Shown here piece after piece: positions 57,858 through 64,000 of a stretch of DNA of 64,000 bases (within the stretch, counting starts at the first letter, position 1; each line of letters starts with the position of its first letter). The notes beneath the pieces were generated by a model. It worked only from the letters and a program-made list of their open reading frames with translations. It ran no database searches and was not told where the DNA came from. Location: assembly GCA_902778175.1 (NCBI GenBank), contig CACYWT010000004.1, positions 85,048 through 149,047 of the forward strand, in the 5' to 3' direction. The position numbers and the translations under genes are program-made. Source of the DNA: an uncultured Ruminococcus sp. (GTDB lineage: Bacteria; Bacillota; Clostridia; Oscillospirales; Acutalibacteraceae).

Positions 57858-58553
57858 TTAACTGAGCCTTTTGAGCTTTTCTTCAGTTTTCTGTATAAGA
57901 TTATAAAGTGAAGGCGCGGATTCCGGATAGCGACGCGAGATAATCTCAGGCGACAGATTCGGAGCAGATGACGTATCAGCGCCCTGAAAACCGTCGGCTG
58001 GCTTTCCGTTGGCAATACGCAACGCATTTGTTTCTATGATACTCTGCAAAGCTGCCGACAGACCGCTGTACACTTCGGGAAGAACAGAGAACATCGCCTG
58101 CGGGTTCCTGCTGTTAGACGAGTAGATTATTCGCATCATCTTATAAACGGACACCATCAGGTACGAGGATATTTCCGTTGTAAGCCCCTTGCTTCCTGCC
58201 TGCGCCAGAAGCTCATACATAATATTTATAGAATTCAGAATAAGCTTTTTATTCAGCGATATCAGTGTATTGGACTTGCTTTCATCATCAGCCTTGGGCA
58301 GCTGGGTATCGGGGATATCCTCAAGCCGCAGCGTCGCGCCTGCGCGGTCGGGCGTCCTGCCCAGAAGGTAATCGCAGGAAACATTATAGTAATCGGCAAT
58401 ATGAATAACGAAATCCAGACCACACTCTCTTATTCCCTTTTCATAATGCGACAGCAGTGCTTGTGAAACTCCCAGCTCCATCGCAGCCTGTTTCTGGCTC
58501 AGTCCCCGCTCCTTACGCAGCAGGGTGATGATCCTTGGAAAATCACTGTTCAT
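57858..58553 (-). CDS. XRE-family transcriptional regulator
   Basis: A 231-residue protein starting MNSDFPRIITLLRKERGLSQ at ATG 58551-58553 (GAGGTGG upstream). The XRE domain (residues 5-65) includes QKQAAMELGVSQALLSHYEK and SCDYLLGRTPDR. The rest is helical with NKKLILNSINIMYELLAQAG and a C-terminal LIQKTEEKLKRLS; this type occurs in Ruminococcaceae with unknown targets. Confidence 0.88.
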   Translation of the reverse strand: MNSDFPRIITLLRKERGLSQKQAAMELGVSQALLSHYEKGIRECGLDFVIHIADYYNVSCDYLLGRTPDRAGATLRLEDIPDTQLPKADDESKSNTLISLNKKLILNSINIMYELLAQAGSKGLTTEISSYLMVSVYKMMRIIYSSNSRNPQAMFSVLPEVYSGLSAALQSIIETNALRIANGKPADGFQGADTSSAPNLSPEIISRRYPESAPSLYNLIQKTEEKLKRLS

Positions 58554-58668
58554 ATTCCACCTCTTGACTTTACAGATTGAAAAGCTTAATATATAAAGCA
58601 CGGACAGTTTAAAAAAATCAACGCAGTATCCAGATTCCGACAAAATACTGCGTATAAACAGCAAGTAA

Positions 58669-58697
58669 ATTATAACCCATTTAAAACAATTTGTAAA
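58669..58697 (-). promoter_or_regulatory. Promoter of the XRE regulator
   Basis: Minus strand: -35 TTTACA (58692-58697), 17-bp spacer, -10 TATAAT (58669-58674). The leader contains an inverted repeat CGCAGTAT/ATACTGCG (about 58622-58652), a possible autoregulatory site. Confidence 0.75.
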
Positions 58698-58752
58698 GTT
58701 ATTTTTGAATTTTTTGTTAATACATCCAATATTTTTTTAAGGAGATCATACC

Positions 58753-59385
58753 ATGCAGTCATATGTTATCAATTTCATCAGACACGGCGCCATAGACGAA
58801 ACCCTCAAAGGAAAATACATAGGCTCCACCGATGTGCGCCTGTCAAAAAAAGGCAGAGAGGGGCTTGTCACGATCCGCGAAACTGTCGGATATCCTTATC
58901 CCGGAAAGCTGTACAGCAGTCCGCTGCTGCGCTGTACGGAAAGCTGCGAGATCCTTTTCCCGGGGCACCCCGTACAGACAGTCGGCGCATTTGCCGAATG
59001 TGATTTCGGCAGATGGGAGGGAAAAAGCGCCGCAGAATTATCCGGCGATCCGGATTTCGGGAAATGGCTGCAAAATTCCGACAGCACTCCCCCTCCCGGC
59101 GGCGAAAGCGGAAAGGCATTTGCCGCGCGCATATGCAAGGGCTTTGAGCGTCTGATCGAAAAAATGTCAGCCGAAGGAACAACTCAGGCGACGGTTGTAA
59201 CACACGGCGGAGTTATAATGACTCTGCTTGCCGTTTACGGTCTGCCGCAGGCGCCGAGTTACCAGTGGCGCATGGACAACGGTTACGGCTTTTCGGTAAG
59301 GGTAAATATGTTCCTGTGGATGCGCGACAAGGTCGTCGAGGTATTCGATACCTGTCCGCGCGCGCCAAAGGCTCAGGACGAATAA
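58753..59385 (+). CDS. Histidine phosphatase family protein
   Basis: A 210-residue phosphatase: FIRHGAIDE (residues 8-16, catalytic RHG), STDVRLSKKGREG, LYSSPLLRCTESC, ECDFGRWEGKSAAEL, VVTHGGVIMTLL with the second catalytic His. It resembles cobalamin (CobC-like) or broad-range phosphatases; the substrate is unknown. AAGGAG precedes the ATG. Confidence 0.88.
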   Translation: MQSYVINFIRHGAIDETLKGKYIGSTDVRLSKKGREGLVTIRETVGYPYPGKLYSSPLLRCTESCEILFPGHPVQTVGAFAECDFGRWEGKSAAELSGDPDFGKWLQNSDSTPPPGGESGKAFAARICKGFERLIEKMSAEGTTQATVVTHGGVIMTLLAVYGLPQAPSYQWRMDNGYGFSVRVNMFLWMRDKVVEVFDTCPRAPKAQDE

Positions 59386-59411
59386 ATCAGCATATATCAC
59401 GGGGCAGGCGA

Positions 59412-59464
59412 AACGGCAAGGTTTTGCCTGCCTTTTCCGACGGAACAAAACCTTGCCGTTATTT
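59412..59464. terminator. Bidirectional terminator
   Basis: AACGGCAAGGTTTTG (59412-59426) pairs perfectly with CAAAACCTTGCCGTT (59446-59460). It separates the phosphatase gene (plus) from ilvN (minus). Confidence 0.9.
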
Positions 59465-59481
59465 CATAAATTGTCAGACTG

Positions 59482-59979
59482 TCATGCATTCAGGGTCTTG
59501 TCGCCGTTTTCAAGAGCCGCAATGCCGGTTCGCGCCATTTCAAGTATTCCGAAACGGTCAAGCTCGGATACAAGAGTATCTATCTCCTTGGGAGTGCCGC
59601 TTGCGCGGAATGTCATTGATCTGTCTCCGAGATTGACAAGTGAAGCATGGTATTTTGACGTCACTGCAAGTATCTCGTTATTGTCATGACCTGCCGTGCT
59701 GGTCTTGATGAGGATCAGCTCAGACGCAACGCTGCCGCTTTCGGGAAGCTCCTGCGCTCTTTTCACATCAACTATCTTCATAGTCTGGTTAATGAACTGC
59801 TCGACCTGATCGTCGTCGCCGTTGATACGGATCGTCATTCTTGAATAACCCTCCACACCTGCAGGGCTGACAGTCAGGCTGTCTATATTGAAGCCTCTTC
59901 TTGAAATAAGGCTTGTCACTCTGAGGAGCACCCCGGGGTGATTGTGTACGAAAAGTCCGATAATATGTTTGTTTTCCAT
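59482..59979 (-). CDS. ilvN: Acetolactate synthase small subunit
   Basis: A 165-residue regulatory subunit, ATG 59977-59979 (GGAGTG upstream). ACT domain HIIGLFVHNHPGVLLRVTSL (residues 5-24), FNIDSLTVSPAG, SRMTIRINGDDDQVEQFINQ, then the C-terminal domain RELILIK-like segment (SELILIKTSTAGHDNN) and FRASGTPKEIDTLVSEL. It confers valine feedback and activates IlvB. Six bases after ilvB. Confidence 0.95.
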   Translation of the reverse strand: MENKHIIGLFVHNHPGVLLRVTSLISRRGFNIDSLTVSPAGVEGYSRMTIRINGDDDQVEQFINQTMKIVDVKRAQELPESGSVASELILIKTSTAGHDNNEILAVTSKYHASLVNLGDRSMTFRASGTPKEIDTLVSELDRFGILEMARTGIAALENGDKTLNA

Positions 59980-59984
59980 CTGTA

Positions 59985-61658
59985 TCACTCCATTTCCGTT
60001 ATCATTTCATCTACTGTCTTTCCGGGCGGTATCATCGGAAGAACATTCTCGTCCGGCGAAATGCGGCAGTCGATCACTGTCGGCTTATTATCTGAGAAAG
60101 CCTGTTTCAGAACATCTTCGGCATCATCATCATTGTGTATGCGCATTCCCTTTACGCCGAAAGCCTCTGCAAGCTTTGCGAAATCCGTTTTCCTGTGCGG
60201 ATCGGTCTGGCTGAAGCGTCTGCCGTAGAAAAGCTTCTGCCACTGGCGTACCATTCCGAGTACGGTATTGTTCATTACTATGACCTTGACCGGAAGATCG
60301 TAGGAGCAGACAGTCGCAAGCTCGTTGAGATTCATATGGAAGCTTCCGTCGCCGGTGAAAAGCACTACCCTTCTGTCCGGATGCGCTACCGCAGAACCGA
60401 CAGCCGCGCCGAGTCCGTAGCCCATTGTTCCAAGTCCGCCGGAAGTACACCATGTTCTCGGCTCCTCGAAGCGGTATTTCTGAGATACCCACATCTGATG
60501 CTGACCTACGTCTGTTACGATTATATCGCTGTCCTTTGTCATACGGCGGACCAGTTCGATTATATGATAGGGATGAGCGTAATCGTCAGATCTCGGTGTT
60601 TCGGTAACGCCGCCCTTTTTGCCCCATTCAGTCACCTGAGCGATCCATTCGTTATGCTCTGTTTTCTCAACAGTATCGGTAAGGATCCTGAGAGTATCCT
60701 TCAGATCACCGAGGATATGTGAATCTGTCTTTACGTTTTTATTGATCTCCGCCCTGTCAATGTCAAGCTGAATGATCTTCGCGTCCTTGCCGAATTTTTC
60801 CCTGTCGCCGGCAACACGGTCGGAAAACCTTGCGCCGATGGTAATGATAAGGTCGCAGTTATCGGTAGCCTTGCCTGTTTCATAGCCGCCGTGCATACCG
60901 ATCGTTCCCATGAACAGTCTGTGCGATGACGGGAATCCGCCAAGACCCATTACCGATGTTGCAACAGGGCAGTCGATCTTCTCTGCAAATTCAAGAAGCT
61001 CCTTTTCCGCGTCTGCGCTGACAACGCCGCCGCCCATATAGATCATCGGGCGCTGCGACTGAGCGATAAGACCGGCAGCCTCCTCAAAATCGCTTTTCTC
61101 CGAAAGCACGGGATTGCTTATCGGTTCTATTCTTTCCGGCTCATAATCATATATTGCGCCGGTAACGTCCTTAGGGATATCAATAAGCACCGGACCCTTT
61201 CTGCCGCTCATTGCGATGCGGAAAGCCTTGCGGATAACATTGGCAAGATCCTTTACGTCCTTTACGATGAAATTATGCTTTGTTACCGGCAGCGATATTC
61301 CGCAGATATCGACCTCCTGAAAGCTGTCACGCGCAAGAAGATCGTTTGTGACATTGCCTGTGATAGCTACCATAGGCACGGAATCCATATAAGCTGTTGC
61401 AATACCCGTGATGAGGTTTGTAGCGCCGGGACCCGATGTTGCGATAACAACGCCGCATTTTCCCGTAGTACGCGCATAGCCGTCTGCCGCATGAGCCGCG
61501 CCCTGTTCATGAGCGGAAAGGATATGGGTGATCCTGTCGCTGTATTTATACAGTGCGTCATATATATTCAGCACAGCACCGCCCGGATAACCGAATACGG
61601 TATCTACCCCCTGTTCGAGCAGACATTCTGCAATAATTTCTGAACCGTTAAGTTTCAT
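59985..61658 (-). CDS. ilvB: Acetolactate synthase large subunit
   Basis: A 557-residue ThDP enzyme: FGYPGGAVLNIYDAL (residues 22-36), SAHEQGAAHAADGYAR with the cofactor-activating Glu, ATSGPGATNLITGIATAYMD, FQEVDICGISLPVTKHNF, and the ThDP-binding GDGSFHMNLNELATVCSYDL to NNTVLGMV. It makes acetolactate or acetohydroxybutyrate for Val, Leu and Ile. It is preceded by a T-box leader. Confidence 0.97.
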   Translation of the reverse strand: MKLNGSEIIAECLLEQGVDTVFGYPGGAVLNIYDALYKYSDRITHILSAHEQGAAHAADGYARTTGKCGVVIATSGPGATNLITGIATAYMDSVPMVAITGNVTNDLLARDSFQEVDICGISLPVTKHNFIVKDVKDLANVIRKAFRIAMSGRKGPVLIDIPKDVTGAIYDYEPERIEPISNPVLSEKSDFEEAAGLIAQSQRPMIYMGGGVVSADAEKELLEFAEKIDCPVATSVMGLGGFPSSHRLFMGTIGMHGGYETGKATDNCDLIITIGARFSDRVAGDREKFGKDAKIIQLDIDRAEINKNVKTDSHILGDLKDTLRILTDTVEKTEHNEWIAQVTEWGKKGGVTETPRSDDYAHPYHIIELVRRMTKDSDIIVTDVGQHQMWVSQKYRFEEPRTWCTSGGLGTMGYGLGAAVGSAVAHPDRRVVLFTGDGSFHMNLNELATVCSYDLPVKVIVMNNTVLGMVRQWQKLFYGRRFSQTDPHRKTDFAKLAEAFGVKGMRIHNDDDAEDVLKQAFSDNKPTVIDCRISPDENVLPMIPPGKTVDEMITEME

Positions 61659-61706
61659 GTTTACTCCTCCTGAAAATGATTTTAGAGATTCTCTTTATGC
61701 AATTAC

Positions 61707-61747
61707 TAAAAATAAAAGGCTTCATCTCCGAATAAAGAGACGAAACC
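61707..61747 (-). terminator. T-box terminator before ilvB
   Basis: Minus strand GGTTTCGTCTC pairs with GAGATGAAGCC (11 bp with two G-T pairs), followed by TTTTATTTTT. It competes with the antiterminator that contains the T-box sequence. Confidence 0.9.
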
Positions 61748-61752
61748 GAAAA

Positions 61753-61968
61753 CAGCCCGCTGTACCACTCTTAATGGCATTATCATATCGGACGGAATGA
61801 CCCGTCGAATACTTGCCCGGTTAACGGCAGGCGACCGTTCCTGCTTACTTGACAAACGCTGTTCTGCAGGACAGCTCCAAGACTACCTTCACACCCGTTT
61901 ACTGCCGCGCTCGCACCAACGGCGGCTCTCTTTGAGCAAAGAGGGGTGCTACTCCTTCTCTTCATTGC
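61753..61968 (-). ncRNA. T-box leader upstream of ilvB
   Basis: Minus strand, in order: stem I base GAGAAGGAGTAGCACCC, AGAGAGCCGCCGTTGGTGCG (the T-box stem I consensus), a loop-E-like GTGAAGGTAGTC on the 3' side of stem I, and the T-box AGAGTGGTACAGCGGGCT (61754-61771). UGGU in the antiterminator fits a tRNA with discriminator A. The specifier cannot be fixed by eye; GTA or GTC (Val) in GAAGGTAGTC is the best guess. Uncharged tRNA would switch on ilvB-ilvN. Confidence 0.9.
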
Positions 61969-61990
61969 ATTTGACATATAATATACAACT

Positions 61991-62019
61991 ATAATACAAT
62001 TTTTATTGAATTATGTCAA
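61991..62019 (-). promoter_or_regulatory. Promoter of the ilvBN operon
   Basis: Minus strand: -35 TTGACA (62014-62019), 17-bp spacer, -10 TATTAT (61991-61996), upstream of the T-box. Confidence 0.88.
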
Positions 62020-62036
62020 TAGTAAAAATCAACTGA

Positions 62037-62070
62037 CGAAAAAAAATAACCGCCGGTCAATTCCGGCGGT
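62037..62070 (-). terminator. Terminator after the aquaporin gene
   Basis: Minus strand ACCGCCGG/CCGGCGGT with an AATTGA-type loop, followed by TATTTTTTTT. Confidence 0.9.
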
Positions 62071-62083
62071 CAAAATTATACTT

Positions 62084-62845
62084 TTATCTCTTTTTCTTTG
62101 AACGGTTTTTATTTGCGCCTGCCGGTTTCTGCGGCTGCTTTGCCGGAGCTGCAGGAGAAGCCTCGGTTTTTTCTTCGGGCTTTTCATCGCCTGCCAGAAG
62201 CTTATATACAAGAGCTGCCAGAACACCGCCTACGAGAGGAGCAACAATAAACACCCATACGTTTTTGAAAGCGTCGCCGCCTGCAAAGATCGCAGGACCG
62301 AAGCTCCTTGCCGGATTGACGGAAGTACCGGTGAAATGGATCCCGAAAATATGTACGAGCGTCAGGGTAAGACCGATAACGATACCGGCAACCGATCCGT
62401 TTGACGTCTTTGACGTAACGCCCAGGATAGCAATTACGAATACGAAGGTCAGTATTATCTCAATAAGCAGCGAAAGCCACACATTATCCTGATAAAGACC
62501 GTTTGTTCCAAGACCGCTGTCCTTACCGAAAACAGCCAGCAGCATTGCGCCGCCTGCTATGCCGCCCACAAACTGAGAACAGATATAGGCTATAAATTCC
62601 TTGGCGCTCATTTTTCCGCTGCAGAATACTCCGATGGAAACCGCCGGATTGATATGACAGCCGGAAATATTGCCGATAGAATAAGCCATTGCAACGATCA
62701 CCAGACCGAATGCAAGCGCGGTCATAAGATATGCCGCATTAGGCTGTGAAGTCGAGCAGCCGACCGCGACAGCCGTACCGCAGCCGAACAGCACAAGAAC
62801 AAAAGTTCCGATAAATTCCGCAATGCATTTTCTGAGTAGTGCCAT
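62084..62845 (-). CDS. Aquaporin (MIP family)
   Basis: A 253-residue channel with six membrane segments and two NPA motifs: SGCHINPAVS (NPA at 66-68) and GTSVNPARS (177-179), Arg180 of the selectivity filter. The residue after it is Ser as in water channels rather than Asp as in glycerol facilitators, so an AqpZ-like water channel is more likely. The C-terminal 40 residues are a Lys/Pro/Ala-rich cytoplasmic tail. GGGGGC precedes the ATG. Confidence 0.93.
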   Translation of the reverse strand: MALLRKCIAEFIGTFVLVLFGCGTAVAVGCSTSQPNAAYLMTALAFGLVIVAMAYSIGNISGCHINPAVSIGVFCSGKMSAKEFIAYICSQFVGGIAGGAMLLAVFGKDSGLGTNGLYQDNVWLSLLIEIILTFVFVIAILGVTSKTSNGSVAGIVIGLTLTLVHIFGIHFTGTSVNPARSFGPAIFAGGDAFKNVWVFIVAPLVGGVLAALVYKLLAGDEKPEEKTEASPAAPAKQPQKPAGANKNRSKKKR

Positions 62846-62915
62846 AAAAAAGCCCCCTTAAAATTATAATATTTCCCCGCGCAACATTCGTAATGACGGA
62901 GATGAGATCACTTTA

Positions 62916-62944
62916 ATAATAGCACAATTTCAGGTAAAATGAAA
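62916..62944 (-). promoter_or_regulatory. Probable aquaporin promoter
   Basis: Minus strand: -35 TTTCAT (62939-62944), 17-bp spacer, -10 TATTAT (62916-62921). Confidence 0.5.
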
Positions 62945-62962
62945 TAAAAATTTATACCATTT

Positions 62963-63472
62963 TTATATCAATTTTGTTACTTTATGGATAAAGTCATTGA
63001 TGTCAAGTTCTTTTCCGTCAAGCACGGCATATTGAAGCTTTCTTTTTTCATAATGCAGTTTCAGCGAGAAAAACGCCCTGTTCTCAATGAGCAGCCGCAA
63101 AAAGATCCTGTCCCCCTCCCATACGGGGAGTTCATTTATCACGCGGTCCTTTTCGACCCAGACAAGCTCGCCCTCGCTGCAGTCCCCGATCTCACCGGTA
63201 AAACCGGAAGCGGTATAAAGGAACATATATTCGTACCAGTCACCGTCGGAAAAGCTGACTATTCCCCTGATACGGTAATCCGTAAGGGTCAGTCCTGTTT
63301 CCTCATATACCTCGCGGACGACACATTCATCGGGACTTTCGCCCGGCTCAAAATGTCCGCCGGGACCGAGCCAGAGATCCCTGTTGGGGTCGTTTTTCTT
63401 TTTTGTGCGGTGGAGCATCAGAAATTTTCCGTCTTTTTCGATATAGCACAAAGTAGTAAGCTCGTTTTCCAT
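62963..63472 (-). CDS. NUDIX hydrolase
   Basis: A 169-residue protein with a complete NUDIX box from GGHFEPGESP to REVYEETGL (residues 38-61; Gly, REUxEE and Glu residues all present) in an 8-oxo-dGTP diphosphatase-like setting: TLCYIEKDGKFLMLHRTKKK and DLWLGPGG before it, GELVWVEKDRV after. It may clean oxidised nucleotides; the substrate is unproven. It lies upstream of the aquaporin gene but with a separate promoter between. Confidence 0.92.
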   Translation of the reverse strand: MENELTTLCYIEKDGKFLMLHRTKKKNDPNRDLWLGPGGHFEPGESPDECVVREVYEETGLTLTDYRIRGIVSFSDGDWYEYMFLYTASGFTGEIGDCSEGELVWVEKDRVINELPVWEGDRIFLRLLIENRAFFSLKLHYEKRKLQYAVLDGKELDINDFIHKVTKLI

Positions 63473-63606
63473 ATTATCATACCTTTCGCTCAGATCTCAT
63501 CTTTTATTATACAAAAATGCAAGACGTTAATCCACAGAAAGCACTTTACCATATGTGAAATATCATAATATTATACAAATCGTATATTATTTCGGACAAA
63601 AAAGCC

Positions 63607-63635
63607 TTGCATTTACCTTATCAGCATGGTATAAT
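63607..63635 (+). promoter_or_regulatory. tRNA-Val promoter
   Basis: -35 TTGCAT (63607-63612), 17-bp spacer, -10 TATAAT (63630-63635), 35 bases upstream of the tRNA. Confidence 0.85.
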
Positions 63636-63670
63636 TACTCTTGTCGCTGAGAAACGACATAACTGAATAC

Positions 63671-63746
63671 GGGAGCATAGCTCAGCTGGGAGAGCATCTG
63701 CCTTACAAGCAGAGGGTCACAGGTTCGAGCCCTGTTGTTCCCACCA
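63671..63746 (+). tRNA. tRNA-Val (anticodon TAC)
   Basis: A 76-base cloverleaf: acceptor GGGAGCA/TGTTCCC, discriminator A and encoded CCA; D-arm AGCTCAGCTGGGAGAGC; anticodon arm TCTGC-CTTACAA-GCAGA giving TAC (reads GTA); T-arm ACAGGTTCGAGCCCTGT. Confidence 0.97.
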
Positions 63747-63748
63747 AA

Positions 63749-63819
63749 CTGACACGCAAGTGTCGGGATTTTTGCTTTGTATTATTCATTTTTAAGTTTT
63801 AAGTCTTAAGTTTTCAGTT
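63749..63819 (+). repeat. 71-bp repeat after tRNA-Val (copy 2)
   Basis: Identical over 71 bp to 35960-36030 after tRNA-Arg. Here the long 5' arm of the tRNA-Arg terminator is missing, leaving only the short GACAC/GTGTC hairpin followed by GGGATTTTTGC as a weaker terminator. Confidence 0.95.
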
Positions 63820-63931
63820 AAACTGTAAACTGTTACGTCTTTTTGTCATACCATTTTTTCATTTTAACATTTCATAATATATTGGTTTTATTTGTTTTTT
63901 TAACTTATATTCCATTATAGAAAAATTTAGA

Positions 63932-63979
63932 GGCTGCCGCACTGCGTTTATTTTACGCTTTTGCGACAGCCCCTTTTTT
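63932..63979 (+). terminator. Terminator at the right edge
   Basis: GGCTGCCGC (63932-63940) pairs with GCGACAGCC (63963-63971), one mismatch, followed by CCTTTTTTT. No gene is seen between tRNA-Val and this site. Confidence 0.75.
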
Positions 63980-64000
63980 ATCAGTATGTTACGTCCTCAG

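Noticed and set aside
1..64000. CRISPR array
   Set aside because: The repeats found (16, 22, 71 and 101 bp families) lack regular spacers of constant length, and no cas genes are present.

Overview
The window joins an incomplete prophage (left edge to about 30.2 kb) to about 34 kb of bacterial chromosome. The host looks like a spore-forming, low-to-mid GC Bacillota of the Ruminococcus/Oscillospiraceae kind. Reasons: a spoIIE gene, a lysine riboswitch on the asd-dapA-dapB operon, a T-box before ilvB, a large fused 2-hydroxyacyl-CoA-dehydratase-activator-like protein, and strong AGGAGG ribosome binding sites with consensus TTGACA/TATAAT promoters. The species is an inference; no rRNA is present.

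Prophage, read from the right because nearly all genes are on the minus strand. The lysogeny end has a plus-strand large serine recombinase (28468-30198) and a plus-strand XRE repressor (28003-28380). These face a Cro-like gene whose consensus promoter carries an operator in its spacer, with a second exact operator copy inside the Cro-like gene. Next come early and replication/recombination genes (27.8-19.5 kb): XRE regulator, small zinc proteins, PD-(D/E)XK nuclease, Bet/RecT-type annealing protein, DnaD-like organizer, DnaC-like loader, RusA resolvase, MazG-like enzyme, YopX-type protein and SSB, then a DUF1492-type late regulator. At 18.9-13.3 kb lies an accessory region: a plus-strand lipoprotein diverging from a five-gene cassette of UDP-galactopyranose mutase, ParB-like protein, ATP-grasp ligase, GT-A glycosyltransferase of TET-associated type, and LysA-like PLP decarboxylase. 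The late module (13.3 kb to the left edge) holds a stand-alone RarA/MgsA C-terminal-like protein, small and large terminase, portal, an Acb2/Tad1-type anti-defence protein, minor capsid protein, scaffold, major capsid, connectors, tail tube, tail chaperones and the start of the tape measure. Lysis genes and the left attachment site lie outside the window.

Chromosome, left to right: queA; a GT-C-like membrane protein; ispE; an aminotransferase with its Lrp-type regulator; tRNA-Arg(CCT); the fused activator protein; a repeat-rich intergenic stretch; spoIIE; an SPFH protein with a small Arc-like protein; a GntR-regulated ABC-2 exporter; a pncA-nadE-pncB NAD salvage operon; the lysine operon asd-dapA-dapB plus a stand-alone ACT protein; a DUF445 protein; an AT-rich patch with a VanZ-like protein and a secreted protein behind a pentanucleotide-repeat promoter; a DMT transporter; an XRE regulator; a histidine phosphatase; ilvB-ilvN under a T-box; an aquaporin; a NUDIX hydrolase; and tRNA-Val(TAC).

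Most worth following are: (1) the five-gene prophage cassette, which combines a sugar-donor enzyme, glycosyltransferase, ligase and amino-acid decarboxylase with a ParB-like protein and could be an uncharacterised DNA or surface hypermodification pathway; (2) a terminase with a second RNase H-like domain that has lost key acidic residues; (3) the Acb2/Tad1-like protein between portal and minor capsid genes; (4) several unusual repeats and operators. Functions are called from sequence reading alone; no database search was run.
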